A DNA stretch of 64,000 nucleotides from Phlebiopsis flavidoalba. Taxonomy: Eukaryota; Basidiomycota; Agaricomycetes; Polyporales; Phanerochaetaceae. The DNA lies in NCBI GenBank assembly GCA_035772785.1, contig JAOCPU010000001.1:2666001-2730000 (forward strand). Direction: 5' to 3'. Position 1 is the stretch's first letter. Each line of letters opens with the position of its first letter. This document shows, piece by piece, positions 62,713 to 64,000 of this stretch. Made by a program: the position numbers and the translations under genes. The notes beneath the pieces were generated by a model, which saw only the letters and a program-made list of their open reading frames with translations, did no database searches and was not told the origin of the DNA.

Positions 62713-63101
62713 TGTCTACGCGGCGCGTACACGAGACCATCCAGAAGCTCAAGCCTCAAGGCGAACGCACGAGTGGGGGCCGAGGTAAAACCCACACGCG
62801 CGTAGTTTGTCAGAGTCGTCGCACTATGAGTCTATGACGACAAACCTACCGTAGTGAGTACTTGTGTATATAATCCCATTTGCTTGACTAACAAGTCCTC
62901 ACAGCAGGCTTTGCACCTCGTCTCGCGCACAAGAATCAATGGCGCCGCGTGATTCCCTTCAATAGTCAGCAGGCTGTATGGCATGCCACGGCCGTCTCAG
63001 TATTGCCCAAAATCACCAACGGCGTGTCGAATAAGCACTCCCAGTACCACACCGTGAACACGCTGAATGTGCTGGAGCTCGAAGGCCGCCCAGGATGAAT
63101 G
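62713..63101 (+). CDS. Small spliced gene of unknown function
   Basis: ATG at 62713 gives MSTRRVHETIQKLKPQGERT. A textbook intron follows at about 62852-62905 (GTGAGT...TTGACTAACAAG branch site...CACAG). The next frame reads GFAPRLAHKNQWRRVIPFNS and QQAVWHATAVSVLPKITNGV, ending LELEGRPG at a stop near 63100. The stretch between 62783 and 62850 is open only with another splice or shift. Nothing familiar was recognised. Confidence 0.45.
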
Positions 63102-64000
63102 TACGAGCATACCGAGCTTATGGTCGCACCCTCGCAACAGGCCAAGCACCATCACCAAAGCCAAGGTCCTCGGTACGCTCAGGACGGGGAAGGGTGTGCG
63201 GCCGCCCTTGTCTGGCTGTATTTAAGACAGCCTGTCTACTCGACACTACGACTTGGAACTTGATATGTGCCTGTGCGGGGTGAGCCCAGAACTCCCCAGA
63301 CGACCTTGAGGCGTTGCATTCCGCACATAGAGTTGTATCCGCACATGAGAGTATCCACACAGACTCATGACAACGCCCAACGGTCAATGGTGCCCTCGCA
63401 AATTATGTTCTTGTACCTGCAGATTTTCATAGACTGTAGAAGGGCTGGGAGGAATCCTGCTACGGAGATGCAATGTGAGTAGGGTGTCTACCGTATGTGA
63501 TATAGATATGACAGCTGTCTGTATAAATTGGGTCGACTTGGGCGAGACAAACGCATTCTGCTCCCCGTTTGTTGTGCAGGAGAGAACTCGGACATGTACG
63601 CTGTACACAAGCCGGTATGGACCCTGTGTACTAGTGGCCAGACACGACGTGCAGCACATGGGCCAATCCAAATTTTTAATAACTGTCAAAGATTTTCTGT
63701 TTGTCTGCTGCCTGCGGACGAGGAGACAGCAAGGTTGCTGCCGCCAGAGGCGGCGCTTCACCAGTCTTTCTCAGCAGTGTCGTAAAAGAGCAAATTTTAC
63801 GCTTTCAAGGTACCTGACAGACACTACAGCTCGCTCGTTTACATTATGCCTCGGGCAAGGAAAATGACTGTACATTCGCAAAATGTACTAGTATTATACT
63901 GACGGGGCAATGCATTGTGAAATTGACAGTGCGGACTTCAGGGTCCCTGTGGGTACACCGTACCTGTCCATGCAAACCCAATGTGAGCGTGAGTATGCAG
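63102..64000. other. No assignable gene at the right edge
   Basis: Frames of up to 130 codons overlap on both strands (63384-63867) without recognisable features. A gene cut by the window edge cannot be excluded. Confidence 0.4.

Overview
The window looks like nuclear DNA of an Agaricomycete (mushroom-forming basidiomycete). Introns are short (about 50-100 nt, GT...AG, some with clear CTAAC/CTGA branch sites). Genes lie close together on both strands. The recognisable set (26S proteasome ATPase, mitochondrial GHKL kinase, DYRK kinase, Zn2Cys6 factor, F-box-like protein, cytochromes P450, MCM-binding protein, Hook, CDC50) fits a fungal chromosome. I see no rRNA, tRNA, CRISPR array or prokaryotic feature.

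Layout. 0.16-2.3 kb: Rpt1-like proteasome ATPase, heavily frame-broken (+). 4.8-5.3 kb: a conserved-looking protein of unknown function (-). 5.3-11.4 kb: nothing I can assign. 11.4-12.9 kb: mitochondrial PDK/BCKDK-type kinase (+). 12.9-17.6 kb: unassigned, CT-rich. 17.6-18.6 kb: Zn2Cys6 regulator (-). 19-22 kb: promoter-like and empty DNA. 22.2-28.8 kb: one long DYRK/Pom1-type kinase gene (+). 29.8-30.6 kb: copy A of an unrecognised gene family (-). 31.3-32.7 kb: F-box-like protein (-). 33.2-35.4 kb: cytochrome P450 (-). 37.4-39.5 kb: MCM-binding protein (+), convergent with phosphoglucomutase-2 (39.6 to about 42 kb, -). 43.0-44.2 kb: RNA 3'-phosphate cyclase (-), divergent from Hook (44.5-47.8 kb, +). 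50.0-50.6 kb: four-copy tandem repeat of about 156 bp. 51.1-51.7 kb: TGACTCA-rich block. 52.1-55.6 kb: copies B, C and D of the unknown family, plus a displaced Hook gene fragment. 55.8-58.0 kb: decayed second P450 (-). 58.7-60.3 kb: CDC50/LEM3 flippase subunit (-). 60.8-61.8 kb: two inverted-repeat (MITE-like) elements. 62-64 kb: unassigned coding-like DNA.

The genes are mostly unrelated housekeeping functions and do not form a pathway. Two features stand out. First, an unrecognised gene family is present in three near-full copies and one fragment; two copies share an intron position, and one has a piece of the Hook gene beside it. Second, almost every recognisable gene carries single-base indels and long mononucleotide runs, some inside catalytic motifs, while a few stretches (most of RtcA, most exons of P450-1) read cleanly. 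Low consensus quality or real decay could each explain this; raw reads would decide. Gene boundaries below are therefore homology-guided spans that contain introns and frame breaks.
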